Assembly (NCBI GenBank): GCA_035456465.1
Contig: DATIDD010000035.1
Span: 1 to 64,000 of the forward strand
Origin: DATHTC01 sp035456465
Lineage (GTDB): Bacteria > Actinomycetota > Thermoleophilia > Gaiellales > Gaiellaceae
Reading direction: 5' to 3'
Length of the DNA stretch: 64,000 nt
Positions 1 to 8,921 of the stretch are shown here, in pieces (the stretch's first letter is position 1; each line of letters begins with the position of its first letter). The notes under the pieces were generated by a model. The model was not told the origin of the DNA. It ran no database searches and saw only the letters and a list, made by a program, of their open reading frames with translations. The translations under genes and the position numbers were made by a program.

Positions 1-1
1 C

Positions 2-1393
2 GGCGACTTCGGCTTCATCCTCGGCATCCTGCTGTTGTGGGTGTCGTCGGGCTACTACCTCGACTACGAGAACGTCTTCACCCGGCTGCCCGAGCGGCTG
101 GCGGCCGGGGACGTCCCCTCGTGGACGATCACGGCCGTCTGCCTGCTGATCCTGGTCGGCGCGTTCGCCAAGTCGGCTCAGATCCCGCTCCACACGTGGC
201 TACCCGACGCGATGGAGGGCCCGACGCCGGTCAGCGCGCTCATCCACGCAGCGACGATGGTGACCGCCGGCGTCTACCTGATCGCGCGCACGCACGTCAT
301 CTTCGAGCAGGCGCGGACCATCGAGCTCATCGCCGCGGGCACCGGCGCGCTGACGCTCCTCGTCGCCGGCCTGATCGCGCTCGTGCAGACGGACATCAAG
401 CGCGTGATCGCGTACTCGACGATGTCGCAGATCGGCTACATGTTCCTCGGCGCCGGGATCGCGGCGTACGGCAGCGCGATCTTCCACCTGGTGACGCACG
501 CCTTCTTCAAGGCGCTGCTCTTCCTCGGCGCGGGCCTGGTGATCCACGCGCTGCTCGGCGAGCAGGACATGCGCAGGATGGGCGGGCTGCGGCGACTGAT
601 GCCCCGCACCTACTGGGCGATGCTCATCGGGGCGCTCGCGCTCACGGGGATCCCCCCGCTCTCGGGCTTCTTCTCGAAGGACGCGATCCTCGCATCGGCG
701 CTCGCCGACGGCGGCTGGTGGGGGTACACGCTGTTCGCGGCCGGGCTCGCCGGGGCCTTCCTCACCGGCCTCTACACCTTCCGGATGATGTTCGTCGCCT
801 TCGGCGGCGAGCCATCGGCGTACGTGCGCGAGCACTTCCACGCGGGCCACGGCGAGGGGCCGTTCTCGATGACCGCCACCGTGGCCGTGCTCGCCGTGCT
901 CGCGGTGGTCGGCGGCTGGCTCCAGGTCGCCGGCGTCTGGCACCCGTTCTCGGACTTCCTGGATCCGGTCGGCTTCGGGGGCGACCGCGAGCACCTCGCG
1001 CTCGTGGAGCCGTCGGCGACGCAGGACTGGGTGACGTCGTTGCTCGCGGTCGCGGCCGGCGTCGCCGGAATCGCGCTCGCGTGGGCGCTCTACAGCGCGC
1101 ACCGCGCGACCGTGCCGCGGCGGCCGGAGCTCGAGCGCACGCTCCAGCACAAGTTCTGGTTCGACGAGGCGTACGACCTCGCGTTCTACCGGCCCGCCGC
1201 CGCGGTCGCACGCGGGTGGAACCGCTGGGTCGAGGGCCCCGTCATCGCCGGCTCGCTGACCGCGATCGCGCGGGGTGCCCGCGGTGCCGGCGCCGGCGTC
1301 GGCACCGCGCAGACCGGGCTGCTCCGCCTCTACGTGCTGGCCGTCGCCGCCGGGGTCGCGATCCTGACCCTCGTCTTCATCTCCGCCAGGTGA
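2..1393 (+). CDS. nuoL: NADH-quinone oxidoreductase subunit L (5' end outside window)
   Basis: This is a proton-pumping antiporter-like membrane subunit of respiratory complex I. The frame is open from base 2, so the start lies upstream; 463 residues are visible against about 620-650 for the family. The signature KSAQIPLHTWLPDAMEG, the segment SQIGYM and the helix VTHAFFKALLFLGAG belong to the proton-translocating domain. The C-terminal part carries KFWFDEAYD, which precedes the long lateral helix and last membrane helix typical of NuoL. It is followed after 7 bases by nuoM, so it belongs to the distal end of a nuo operon. Confidence 0.97.
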   Translation, partial: GDFGFILGILLLWVSSGYYLDYENVFTRLPERLAAGDVPSWTITAVCLLILVGAFAKSAQIPLHTWLPDAMEGPTPVSALIHAATMVTAGVYLIARTHVIFEQARTIELIAAGTGALTLLVAGLIALVQTDIKRVIAYSTMSQIGYMFLGAGIAAYGSAIFHLVTHAFFKALLFLGAGLVIHALLGEQDMRRMGGLRRLMPRTYWAMLIGALALTGIPPLSGFFSKDAILASALADGGWWGYTLFAAGLAGAFLTGLYTFRMMFVAFGGEPSAYVREHFHAGHGEGPFSMTATVAVLAVLAVVGGWLQVAGVWHPFSDFLDPVGFGGDREHLALVEPSATQDWVTSLLAVAAGVAGIALAWALYSAHRATVPRRPELERTLQHKFWFDEAYDLAFYRPAAAVARGWNRWVEGPVIAGSLTAIARGARGAGAGVGTAQTGLLRLYVLAVAAGVAILTLVFISAR

Positions 1394-1400
1394 GCGCGAC

Positions 1401-2837
1401 GTGACGACCACGCTGATCCTCGTCCCGCTCGGCGGCGCGCTCGTCGTCTGGCTCCTGCCGTTCTCCCGCTTCTGGGCCGGATCGCTCGCGACGCTCGTCG
1501 CGCTCGTCGAGGTCGGCCTGTGGGTCACCGTCGCGACGCAGTTCGACTACGGCAGCGGCGCGCTGCAGGAGGAGCAGCAGGCGGAGTGGTTCAGCGACCT
1601 CGGCGTCTCGTACCACGTCGGGCTGTTCGGCTACTCGCTCTGGCTCGTGGGCGCCACCGTGGTGCTGATGGCGGCCGCGATCGCCTACGCGTTCTGGGCC
1701 GGCCGCGAGCGGGCGCGTGCCTACTTCGGCCTGATGCTCTTCCTCACCGGGGCCGTCGTCGCGGTCTTCTCGGCGCAGGACCTGCTGCTCTTCTACGCCG
1801 CCTTCGAGGCGATGCTGATCCCGCTCTACGTGCTCGTCGGGGTCTGGGGCGGGGCCGGACGCGCGCTCGCGACCCTGAAGCTCGTGATCTACACGATGGC
1901 CGGCTCGCTGCTGATGCTGGCCGCGATCGTCGTGTACGGGCTCTCCCAGGGCACGTTCGACCTGGTCGAGGCGGGCACGAGCGGCAGCAGCTGGGTGTTC
2001 CTCGGCTTCCTCGTCGCGTTCGCGGTGAAGGCGCCGCTGTTCCCGCTGCACGGGTGGCTGCCGGACGCGTACCGCGAGGCGCCGCCGGAAGTGGCCGCGG
2101 TGCTGTCCGGGATCGTCTCGAAGGCGGCCGTCTACGGCCTGCTGCGGATCGTCGTCGAGAAGTTCCCCGGCCCCGTCGACGACTGGCGGAACGTGATCCT
2201 CGTGCTCGCCGCCGTCGGCCTCGTCTACGGCTCGCTGGTCGCGTTCCGGGCCCCCGACTTCCGCGGCGTGGTCGCGTACTCGTCGCTGGCGCAGATGGGG
2301 CTGATCACGCTCGGGATCTTCGCCGGCAACACCGCCGGGGCGTCCGGGGCGATCCTCCAGTCCGTCGCGCACGCGCTCGTCTCCGGCGCGATGTTCCTGC
2401 TCGCGGGCATCGTCGAGCGCCGGACGACCACCGGCGAGCTCGCCCAGCTCGGCGGGATGGCCAAGGGACGCCCCGCGCTCGCGACCGCGCTGATGACGAC
2501 GGGGATCCTCGCGCTCGCCGTCCCGGGGTCGGCGACCTTCGCGGGCGAGTTCCTGATCCTGGCCGGGGTGTTCGACCAGGGCTGGGCGTGGGCCGCGATC
2601 GGCGCCGGGGCGATCGTGCTCGCCGCGATGTACGTGCTGCGGCTGATCTCGGCCGTGCTCCACCAGTCCCCCGGGCCGATGGTCGTGGACGAGGCGCTCG
2701 ACCTCCGCGCCGGCGAGATCGCGATCGTCGGCGCGCTCGTCGCGTGCGTCCTCGCCCTGTCCGCCTGGCCGGCGCTCGTCAGCGACCGGTCGTTCCCCGA
2801 AGGCGTCGCCTCGGCCTCGACGGAGGCGTCACCGTGA
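1401..2837 (+). CDS. nuoM: NADH-quinone oxidoreductase subunit M
   Basis: This is the second antiporter-like proton channel of complex I in the cytoplasmic membrane, 478 residues, which is normal length. The sequence shows many hydrophobic helices and the family signature KAPLFPLHGWLPDAY followed by EAPPEVAAVLSG, then SSLAQMGLITLG and a conserved VAHALVSGAMF. The start is GTG just after the nuoL stop. Its stop overlaps the GTG of nuoN (GTGA), which indicates translational coupling inside the operon. Confidence 0.97.
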   Translation: MTTTLILVPLGGALVVWLLPFSRFWAGSLATLVALVEVGLWVTVATQFDYGSGALQEEQQAEWFSDLGVSYHVGLFGYSLWLVGATVVLMAAAIAYAFWAGRERARAYFGLMLFLTGAVVAVFSAQDLLLFYAAFEAMLIPLYVLVGVWGGAGRALATLKLVIYTMAGSLLMLAAIVVYGLSQGTFDLVEAGTSGSSWVFLGFLVAFAVKAPLFPLHGWLPDAYREAPPEVAAVLSGIVSKAAVYGLLRIVVEKFPGPVDDWRNVILVLAAVGLVYGSLVAFRAPDFRGVVAYSSLAQMGLITLGIFAGNTAGASGAILQSVAHALVSGAMFLLAGIVERRTTTGELAQLGGMAKGRPALATALMTTGILALAVPGSATFAGEFLILAGVFDQGWAWAAIGAGAIVLAAMYVLRLISAVLHQSPGPMVVDEALDLRAGEIAIVGALVACVLALSAWPALVSDRSFPEGVASASTEASP

Positions 2838-4312
2838 TCGCGGCGGTCCAGACGCCCGACATCGACTGGGCCGGCCTCTCGCCGATCCTCGCGCTGCTGG
2901 GCGCGGCGGGGCTCGCGCTCCTCGGCTCCGTGCTCGCGCCACGCCGCGCGCGCAAGGCCGTCTGCGCGATCCTCGTGACCGCCGGCTTCGTGGCCGCGAT
3001 CGCCCTCGCCGCCGTCGCCTTCCGCGACCAGACGGATGCCGAGACGACGGTCGCCGGCGCATTCGCCGTCGACCGCTGGGCCTTCCTGGCGCAGCTGATC
3101 GTCTTCGCCGCCGGGCTCCTCGCGGTCGGCATCTCGTGGGGCGAGCGGTGGGCGGGCGACGAGCACGTCGGCGAGTTCTTCGCGCTGCTCGCCGCGACCG
3201 GCGCGGGCATGGCCTTCTTCGTCGGCGCCAACGACCTGATGTCGCTCTTCCTCGGGCTCGAGTGGTTCTCGATCGGCCTCTACGTGCTCTGCGCGATCGC
3301 GGGCGACCGGGAGCCGTCGCTCGAGGCCGGGCTGAAGTACCTCGTCGTCGGCTCGTTCGGCTCGGCGGTGCTGCTGTTCGGCTCGGCGCTCGTCTACGGC
3401 GCCACCGGCGAGCTGCGGTTCGACCGCATCGCGCAGGCGAGTGTCCCCGGCGACGACGCGTTCATGCTCACGGGCCTCGCGATGCTGCTCGCGGGGCTCG
3501 GGTTCAAGGCGTCCGCCGCCCCGTTCCACATGTGGACGCCGGACGTCTACCAGGGGTCGCCGACGCCGGTGACGGCGTTCATGGCGGCCGCGACGAAGGT
3601 CGCCGCGCTCGTGCTGATGCTGCGCCTCCTCGTGACGGCGTTCCCGCAGTTCGACGAGTTCTGGACGACCGCGGTCGCCTGGCTCGCGGTCATCTCGCTG
3701 GCGGTCGGCAACCTCGCCGCGCTCGTGCAGCGGTCGCTGAAGCGGCTGCTGGCCTACTCGTCGATCTCGCACGCGGGGTTCCTGCTGATCGCCGTCGCAG
3801 CCGCGACGGAGCTCGGCGGCCGGGCGCTGCTCTACTACCTGATCCCGTACTCGGCGATGTCGCTCGGCGCGTTCGCGGTCGTCGCCGCACGCGAGCGGGA
3901 GCTCGGCCGCGACGTCACCGTCGACGACCTCGCCGGCTTCGGCTGGGAGCGCCCGTTCCTCGGCGTGGCGATGTGGACGTTCATGCTCGGGTTCGCCGGG
4001 ATGCCGCTCACGGGCGGCCTGATCGGCAAGTTCTACGTCTTCTCCGCCGCGTACGAGGCCGACCTGACCTGGCTCGTGATCGTCGGCGTGGTCGCGACCG
4101 CCGTGAGCCTCTTCTACTACCTCAACGTCGTCCGGGCGCTGTACATGCGCGCGCCGGAGCCGCGGCTGCTGCCGGCAGGCGGGTCGCCGCCGCGCGAGCT
4201 CCTCACGCAGGCGACCGTGCTCGTCTGTCTCGCCGTCACGGTCGGCTCGTTCTTCGCCGTGCAGCCGCTGATCGAGCTCGCGCGCGACGCGGCCGAGCAG
4301 CTCCCCTTCTAG
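2834..4312 (+). CDS. nuoN: NADH-quinone oxidoreductase subunit N
   Basis: This is the third antiporter-like subunit of complex I, 492 residues. I chose GTG at 2834 because it overlaps the nuoM stop by four bases (GTGA); the open frame runs further upstream only as a shadow of nuoM. The signature KASAAPFHMWTPDVYQG followed by SPTPVTAFMA is diagnostic, and SYSSISHAGF-like LAYSSISHAGFLL follows. It is the last nuo gene here; its TAG stop lies in a CTAG that also gives the stop of the convergent next gene. Confidence 0.97.
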   Translation: MIAAVQTPDIDWAGLSPILALLGAAGLALLGSVLAPRRARKAVCAILVTAGFVAAIALAAVAFRDQTDAETTVAGAFAVDRWAFLAQLIVFAAGLLAVGISWGERWAGDEHVGEFFALLAATGAGMAFFVGANDLMSLFLGLEWFSIGLYVLCAIAGDREPSLEAGLKYLVVGSFGSAVLLFGSALVYGATGELRFDRIAQASVPGDDAFMLTGLAMLLAGLGFKASAAPFHMWTPDVYQGSPTPVTAFMAAATKVAALVLMLRLLVTAFPQFDEFWTTAVAWLAVISLAVGNLAALVQRSLKRLLAYSSISHAGFLLIAVAAATELGGRALLYYLIPYSAMSLGAFAVVAARERELGRDVTVDDLAGFGWERPFLGVAMWTFMLGFAGMPLTGGLIGKFYVFSAAYEADLTWLVIVGVVATAVSLFYYLNVVRALYMRAPEPRLLPAGGSPPRELLTQATVLVCLAVTVGSFFAVQPLIELARDAAEQLPF

Positions 4313-4677
4313 CGGCGGCTCCAGTCGGGGCGGAGCAGGGCCGACAGCGTCTGCGCGCAGTAGACGGCGATCGCGGCGACCGCGGCCGAGGCCGCCAGCG
4401 CAGGGAGGGTGGACGCGTCCGCGGACTGGCCGCGCGCGGCCGCGGCGACCACGACGAGCACCAGGCCGAGGCCGCCGAGGAAGGCCTCGATCCGCGTGAC
4501 CATGACGCCGGCCGCGCCGCGGGGAAGCTCCACGAGGCGGCCGAACAGCTCCAGCGCGGACACGGCCGCCGCCGGCACGGAGGCGACGAGCAGCACGAAG
4601 GCGAGCTCGGGTCGTCCCGCCGCGTCCGCGGCCAGCGCGCCGAGGACGAGGAGGACCGGGAGGAACCGCGCCGGCAT
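4309..4677 (-). CDS. Small membrane protein of unknown function
   Basis: This 122-residue protein is not recognised. Four hydrophobic stretches (about residues 5-17, 24-45, 58-82 and 92-112) suggest four membrane helices with a basic C-terminus. It converges on nuoN and the two stops share the bases CTAG. Upstream of its ATG, a TATACC box lies 8 bases away on the same strand, which would give a very short or absent leader. No function can be assigned from context. Confidence 0.6.
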   Translation of the reverse strand: MPARFLPVLLVLGALAADAAGRPELAFVLLVASVPAAAVSALELFGRLVELPRGAAGVMVTRIEAFLGGLGLVLVVVAAAARGQSADASTLPALAASAAVAAIAVYCAQTLSALLRPDWSRR

Positions 4678-4740
4678 CTCCAGCCGGTATACGCGCCGGA
4701 CCGGACGGTTCCTCCCCCGCCGCGCGGCTCGATGCGACGC

Positions 4741-4746
4741 TAGATT
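4741..4746 (+). promoter_or_regulatory. Putative -10 box (TAGATT) of the MBL hydrolase gene
   Basis: TAGATT lies 32 bases before the ATG at 4779, and the leader contains GAGGAGG ending 5 bases before the ATG. This is one of the few promoters in the window that appears to give a leadered mRNA with a strong ribosome binding site. Confidence 0.4.
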
Positions 4747-4778
4747 CCGCGCGTACGCCCGAGACCGAGGAGGACCGC

Positions 4779-5486
4779 ATGCCCGACGTGGCGCTCACCT
4801 GGCTGGGACACGCCGCCTTCCGCTTCGACACGCCGGGCGGGACGCGCGTCTACGTCGACCCCTTCCTCACCGGCAACCCCCGCTGCCCCGAGCCCGAGCA
4901 GACGCCGGAGCGCGTCGACCTCGTCCTCGTCACCCACGGCCACGACGACCACGTCGGCGACACCGTCGCGCTGCACAAGCGCTTCGGCGCGCCCGTCGTC
5001 GCGCTCGTCGAGTGCCGCGGCTGGCTCACCGGCCAGGGCTGCGAGCAGGCGGTGCAGCACGCCGGGAACAAGGGCGGGACGATCTCGGTCGAGGGGCTGA
5101 AGGTCACGTTCACGGACGCGAACCACTCGAGCAGCGCGTACGACGACGGCACCTTCGTCTACCTCGGCGAGCCGGCCGGGCTCGTGGTCGAGGTCGAGAA
5201 CGGGACGAAGCTCTACTTCGCGGGCGACACGAACGTCTTCATGAGCATGCAGCTGATCGGGCGGATCTACGAGCCGGACGTGGCGATCATCCCGATCGGC
5301 GACCACTACACGATGGGGCCGCGCGAGGCGGCGGTGGCGCTCGAGCTGCTGGGAGTGGAACGCTGCGTCCCCAGCCACTACGGGACGTTTCCGCTGCTCA
5401 CCGGCACGCCGGAGCAGCTGCGGGAGCTCGCGCCGGCGGGGGTCGAGATCCTCGTGCCGGAGCCGGGGGAGACGATCACGGTTTGA
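4779..5486 (+). CDS. Metallo-beta-lactamase-fold metal-dependent hydrolase (UPF0173 type)
   Basis: This is a 235-residue cytoplasmic metallo-hydrolase of the UPF0173/YtkL group, substrate unknown. The metal-binding motif THGHDDHVGD lies near residue 50, preceded by WLGHAAFRFDTPGG and DPFLTGNP. Later ligands appear in DANHSSS and in YFAGDTN, and SHYGTFP supplies the last histidine. The ATG is preceded by GAGGAGG. The stop TGA overlaps a TTG that probably starts the next small gene, so the two may be co-translated. Confidence 0.9.
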   Translation: MPDVALTWLGHAAFRFDTPGGTRVYVDPFLTGNPRCPEPEQTPERVDLVLVTHGHDDHVGDTVALHKRFGAPVVALVECRGWLTGQGCEQAVQHAGNKGGTISVEGLKVTFTDANHSSSAYDDGTFVYLGEPAGLVVEVENGTKLYFAGDTNVFMSMQLIGRIYEPDVAIIPIGDHYTMGPREAAVALELLGVERCVPSHYGTFPLLTGTPEQLRELAPAGVEILVPEPGETITV

Positions 5487-5761
5487 GGGAGCGGTGGTTC
5501 GGCGCCAGCGGGCGCCGCGTGCCGGAGATCGCCGTCGAGGGGGAGCTCGACGTCGCCGGCGCGCTGGTGCTGGACGACGTCGCGGAGGTCGACGCGCTCC
5601 GGGCCGCGCACGAGCAGGGCCGGCCCGTGGCCGTGCGCGCGGCGGACGCGGAAGGCGTCCGGGTCGCGCTCGCGCGGCCCGAGGTCGCGGTCGTGCTGGT
5701 GCCGCCCGCACGGCGCGACCTGCTGGAGCTCGACCTGCGGTCGCTGACGTACGAGCGGTGA
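5483..5761 (+). CDS. Small protein of unknown function
   Basis: The frame codes for 92 residues between two genes and has the strong third-position GC of its neighbours. The proposed TTG start overlaps the previous stop (TTGA), and its own stop overlaps the GTG of the next gene (GTGA). A GTG at 5519 is an alternative start. It begins RERWFGASGRRVPEIAVEGE and is acidic with alternating short hydrophobic strands. I recognise no family. The double four-base overlaps are the main reason to call it real. Confidence 0.6.
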   Translation: MRERWFGASGRRVPEIAVEGELDVAGALVLDDVAEVDALRAAHEQGRPVAVRAADAEGVRVALARPEVAVVLVPPARRDLLELDLRSLTYER

Positions 5762-6597
5762 CCGTCGCCACCTACTCGATCGCCGCCTGCGACCTCGATG
5801 CGCGGCAGTGGGGCGTGGCGGTGCAGTCGAAGTTCCTCGCCGCCGCGTCGGTCGTCTCCTGGGCCGAGGCCGAGGCGGGCGCCGTCGCCACGCAGGCGTA
5901 CGCGAACCCGCGCTACGGCCCCGACGGGCTGGCGCTGCTCCGGCAGGGGCTCGGCGCCGAGGAGGTCGTGGCGCGGCTCGTCGAGGCCGACGAGGAGCGC
6001 GCGCACCGCCAGGTCGGCGTGGTCGACACGCGCGGTGGCAGCGGGGGCTACACCGGCGACGAGTGCTTCGACTGGGCCGGCGGCCGGACCGGGCCGTCCT
6101 ACGCGGCGCAGGGGAACATCCTCGTCTCGGGCGACACCGTCGACGCGCTCGCGGAGACGTTCGAGCGCACGGCGGGCGCGACGCTCGCGGAGCGCCTGCT
6201 CGACTGCCTCGCGGCCGCGCAGGAAGCGGGCGGCGACCGGCGCGGCCAGCAGGCGGCGGGGCTCCTCGTCGTGGAGCGGGACGGCGGCTACGCCGGCCTC
6301 TCGGACGTGGTCGTCGACCTCCGCGTCGACGACCACGCGACGCCGGTCGCCGAGCTGCGGCGCCTCTACGGGATCCACCGGCAGCTGTTCGGCAAGACCC
6401 CGGAGGAGGAGTGGCTGCCGGTCGACGACGCGCTCGCGGCGGAGGTCGGCGAGCGGCTGGCCCGGCTCGGCTACGAGGGCGAGCTCGAGCAGGCGCTCTT
6501 CCGCTGGGCGGGCAACGAGAACCTCGAGGAGCGCGTGCGGGGAGCCGAGCGGCTGGACCCGGTCGTGCTCGACGCGATCAGGAGGCAGACGGCATGA
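5758..6597 (+). CDS. DUF1028 family protein (Ntn-hydrolase-like)
   Basis: This 279-residue protein begins TYSIAACDLDARQWGVAVQS, the typical N-terminal strand of DUF1028, followed by GAVATQAYANPRYGPDGL and the glycine-rich GDTVDALAETF region. The fold resembles N-terminal nucleophile hydrolases, but no activity is established. The last 80 residues, from RLYGIHRQLFG, match the helical peptidoglycan-binding-like tail seen in some members. GTG at 5758 overlaps the stop of the preceding small gene, and its own stop overlaps the ATG of the cupin gene (ATGA). Confidence 0.88.
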   Translation: MTVATYSIAACDLDARQWGVAVQSKFLAAASVVSWAEAEAGAVATQAYANPRYGPDGLALLRQGLGAEEVVARLVEADEERAHRQVGVVDTRGGSGGYTGDECFDWAGGRTGPSYAAQGNILVSGDTVDALAETFERTAGATLAERLLDCLAAAQEAGGDRRGQQAAGLLVVERDGGYAGLSDVVVDLRVDDHATPVAELRRLYGIHRQLFGKTPEEEWLPVDDALAAEVGERLARLGYEGELEQALFRWAGNENLEERVRGAERLDPVVLDAIRRQTA

Positions 6598-7220
6598 GCG
6601 GATGGGCGGTCGGCACCCTCGACGAGCTCACGGGGCCGGGCGGCTGGGCCCCCCTGCGCCGGCACTTCGACGTCGGCGCGTTCGGCGTCAACGCCTGGCG
6701 GGGGGACGAGGCCGGCGCGGTCGTGATCCCGGAGCACCACGAGCGGGAGACCGGACACGAGGAGCTCTACGTCGTCGTCGTGGGCAGCGCGACCTTCACG
6801 GTCGACGGGGAGACCGTCGCCGCGCCGACGGGAACGGCCGTGTTCGTCCGCGACCCCACGGTGCGGCGCGCCGCCGTCGCCGACGAGCCGGGAACGACGC
6901 TGCTCACGGTCGGCGCGAAGCGAGGCGAGGCGTTCGAGCCGTCGCCGTGGGAGGACAACTACGACGCGATCCTCCTGTTCAACGAGGGCGACTGGGAGGG
7001 CGGCAGGCAGCGGCTGCTCGAGGCGCTCGAGCGCCGGCCCGGCTTTCCGGCGTACCTCTACAACCTCGCCTGCGCCGAGGCGCGCCTCGGCGAGGCCGAC
7101 GCCGCGATCGAGCACCTGCTCGTCGCGACCGAGGCGGAGCCGCGCTTCCGCGACGCGGCGCAGACCGACGATGACCTCGCGTCGCTGCGCGCCGACGCAC
7201 GCTTTCCGGCGCCGAGCTGA
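6594..7220 (+). CDS. Cupin-domain protein with a C-terminal TPR-like segment
   Basis: This 208-residue protein has a cupin beta-barrel at about residues 35-110; HERETGHEELYVVVVG supplies the metal-binding histidines and glutamate of the first motif. The last 75 residues contain repeat-like helices (YDAILLFNEGDWEGGRQRLL, then YNLACAEARLGEADAAIEHL) similar to tetratricopeptide repeats. The ATG overlaps the DUF1028 stop, so it is part of the same transcription unit. No substrate is evident. It converges on the next gene across a 27-base repeat. Confidence 0.75.
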   Translation: MSGWAVGTLDELTGPGGWAPLRRHFDVGAFGVNAWRGDEAGAVVIPEHHERETGHEELYVVVVGSATFTVDGETVAAPTGTAVFVRDPTVRRAAVADEPGTTLLTVGAKRGEAFEPSPWEDNYDAILLFNEGDWEGGRQRLLEALERRPGFPAYLYNLACAEARLGEADAAIEHLLVATEAEPRFRDAAQTDDDLASLRADARFPAPS

Positions 7221-7222
7221 CC

Positions 7223-7249
7223 AGGTAACAGACTGTCACTTGTCCGCTT
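7223..7249. repeat. 27-base repeat, copy 1, containing a gene's stop codon
   Basis: These bases match 9777-9803 at 25 of 27 positions. The core AACAGACTGTCACTTG contains the small inverted repeat ACAG-A-CTGT. On the minus strand the repeat supplies the last codons and the TGA stop of the 7236-8009 gene. Similarity ends sharply at both edges. Confidence 0.8.
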
Positions 7250-8009
7250 TCGGCCCGGGTTCCGCGTCGTTCCCGGGGAGGCGGGCGCCGGCGGCGAGCT
7301 CGCGCAGCGCGGGCACCGGGTCCGCCTCCGGCCGCGCCACGAGGAGCACCGCGCCGAAGTCGTCCTCCGCCGTGAGCGCGTCGACGAGGAGCTGCAGGCC
7401 CAGCGCGAGCGCGAACGCCTTGTGCGCCTGGTCGCCGCCGAAGGGGACGACCTCCTCCGGACGCGCCGCGCCGCGGAGCACGTCGCCCCACGTCGCCCCG
7501 GCCGGCGAGACGTCGACCACCACGGGGCGGCCGTCCGAGCTCGGGATCCCGATCGCGAGCGGGTTCGTCCCCGCGAGGGGCGGCCCGCCCGAGGGCGGAG
7601 CGAGCCGGCGCGGCGACGTCGCGGTGCAGGCCGACACGAGGCCCGCCTCGGCCAGCCGCCGGACGTAGTGCCCGAGCATCCCCGTCGGGAACGTCGCCTC
7701 GCAGACCACGAGCCGCGCCCGCGACGGCGGCCGCCCGAGCACGGCGCGGACCGCGGCCGCGAGCGTCAGGTAGCCGAGCGCGCCCCGGCCGTGCCAGCGC
7801 TCGAACCCCTCCTCCGCGAGCACGAGCTCCGGCCGCGCCGCCGGCTCGACCCGGTCCCGCATCGTCGTCTCCAGCCACTCGATGCGCGAGTAGCCGTGGC
7901 CGGCCTTGCCCCTCCGCTCCGCCTCCTCGAAGTGGGCGAGCAGCGTGGCGGCGTCGGCGTCCGAGTAGCCGAGCGCGAGGAGACGCCGGAGCGCCTCGTC
8001 AGGCCGCAC
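7236..8009 (-). CDS. Malate/L-lactate dehydrogenase family (Ldh_2) protein, short form
   Basis: This is a 257-residue NAD(P)-dependent oxidoreductase of the malate/ureidoglycolate/sulfolactate dehydrogenase family. The motif GTNPLAIGIPSSDGRP, the strand VVVDVSPAGATWGDVLR and the patch GGDQAHKAFALALGLQLL are family hallmarks. Usual members have 330-360 residues, so this version lacks part of the N-terminal and C-terminal regions; it may act on another substrate or be inactive. Its start overlaps the upstream HAD gene by 11 bases. Its TGA stop lies inside a 27-base repeat shared with mobA. Confidence 0.75.
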   Translation of the reverse strand: MRPDEALRRLLALGYSDADAATLLAHFEEAERRGKAGHGYSRIEWLETTMRDRVEPAARPELVLAEEGFERWHGRGALGYLTLAAAVRAVLGRPPSRARLVVCEATFPTGMLGHYVRRLAEAGLVSACTATSPRRLAPPSGGPPLAGTNPLAIGIPSSDGRPVVVDVSPAGATWGDVLRGAARPEEVVPFGGDQAHKAFALALGLQLLVDALTAEDDFGAVLLVARPEADPVPALRELAAGARLPGNDAEPGPKADK

Positions 8010-8757
8010 GGCGGCGTGCCGCCCAGACGACCGCGCCGAGCGCCAGCGGCAGCGCCACGAGGGCGGGCCCGATCCGCCGCGACTTCGGGTGCAGCCGGTC
8101 GCTGAAGCTCAGCACCTCCCACCCGCGCTCCGCGGCGACGCGCGCGAGCTCGCGGTCGGGGTTGACCGCGACGCGACGGCCGACGGCCTCGAGGAACGGC
8201 AGGTCGGTGTGGCTGTCGGAGTACGCGGTCGACGAGGCGAGGTCGATGCCCTCGCGCTCGGCGAGCGCGCGCACGGCGCCGGCCTTCGCCGACCCGTGGA
8301 GCGAGCGGACCGAGCGGCCGGTGTAGACGCCGTCCTCGACCTCGCAGACCGTTCCGAGCGCTCCGTCGAACCCGAGGTCGTCGGCGATCGCGTCGACGAT
8401 CTCCTGCAGCGCGGCGGAGACGATGTAGACGCGCTCCCCGCGCTCGCGATGCCGGCGGACGAGGTGGAGCGGCTCGGCGTAGACGAGCGGGCGGAGGATC
8501 GGCTCCATCGCGCCGGCGACGAGCTCGCGGATCTGCTCGGGCGAGAACCCCTTGAGCAGCATCAGCCCGTCCTCGGCGGCCCGGCGGACCGTCTCCGCAC
8601 CGGCGCCGCGGGCGACGAACAGGAGCTGCCAGAACGCGGCCTTGGCGAGGCCCACGTGGCCGATCACCCCGTAGCGACGGAACGACCCGGCGAGCGCGAG
8701 CGTGCTGGAGCGGCGCAGCAGCGTGCGGTCGAGATCGAAGAACGCCGCCGCGCCCAC
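7999..8757 (-). CDS. HAD subfamily IB phosphatase, SerB-like
   Basis: This 252-residue hydrolase carries the nucleophile motif FFDLDRTLL at its N-terminus, VYIVSAAL as motif II, the lysine in GSAKAGAVRAL and YSDSHTDLPFLEAVG as the Mg-binding motif. These fit HAD-IB phosphatases related to phosphoserine phosphatase. The last 25 residues form a hydrophobic helix, so the enzyme may be membrane-tethered. GTG at 8757 lies 6 bases after a TAGACT box, which suggests a leaderless message. It is probably co-transcribed with the Ldh_2-type gene. Confidence 0.85.
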   Translation of the reverse strand: MGAAAFFDLDRTLLRRSSTLALAGSFRRYGVIGHVGLAKAAFWQLLFVARGAGAETVRRAAEDGLMLLKGFSPEQIRELVAGAMEPILRPLVYAEPLHLVRRHRERGERVYIVSAALQEIVDAIADDLGFDGALGTVCEVEDGVYTGRSVRSLHGSAKAGAVRALAEREGIDLASSTAYSDSHTDLPFLEAVGRRVAVNPDRELARVAAERGWEVLSFSDRLHPKSRRIGPALVALPLALGAVVWAARRRAA

Positions 8758-8763
8758 CGCGCG

Positions 8764-8769
8764 AGTCTA
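8764..8769 (-). promoter_or_regulatory. -10 box (TAGACT) of the HAD phosphatase gene
   Basis: On the minus strand TAGACT is followed by six bases and then the GTG start at 8757, with no ribosome binding site between. This spacing places the transcription start at or next to the start codon. Confidence 0.5.
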
Positions 8770-8921
8770 GCCGCGGCCCCCGCGCGTCCAGCTGCACGGG
8801 CACGGTGCAGGGTTTCGCCCGGCACCGGCATCAGAGTGGGTGCACGGGACGGCGAGCAAGCAGCACGAGGGGAACCGCACCGAGAGAAGCGCGACCGCCG
8901 CAAGGGGAGAGGTCCGCGGGC

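Noticed and set aside
8770..8920. A riboswitch upstream of fdhD
   Set aside because: I compared the gap by eye with molybdenum cofactor, glycine, c-di-GMP and c-di-AMP patterns and saw no convincing core; only the terminal hairpin is clear.
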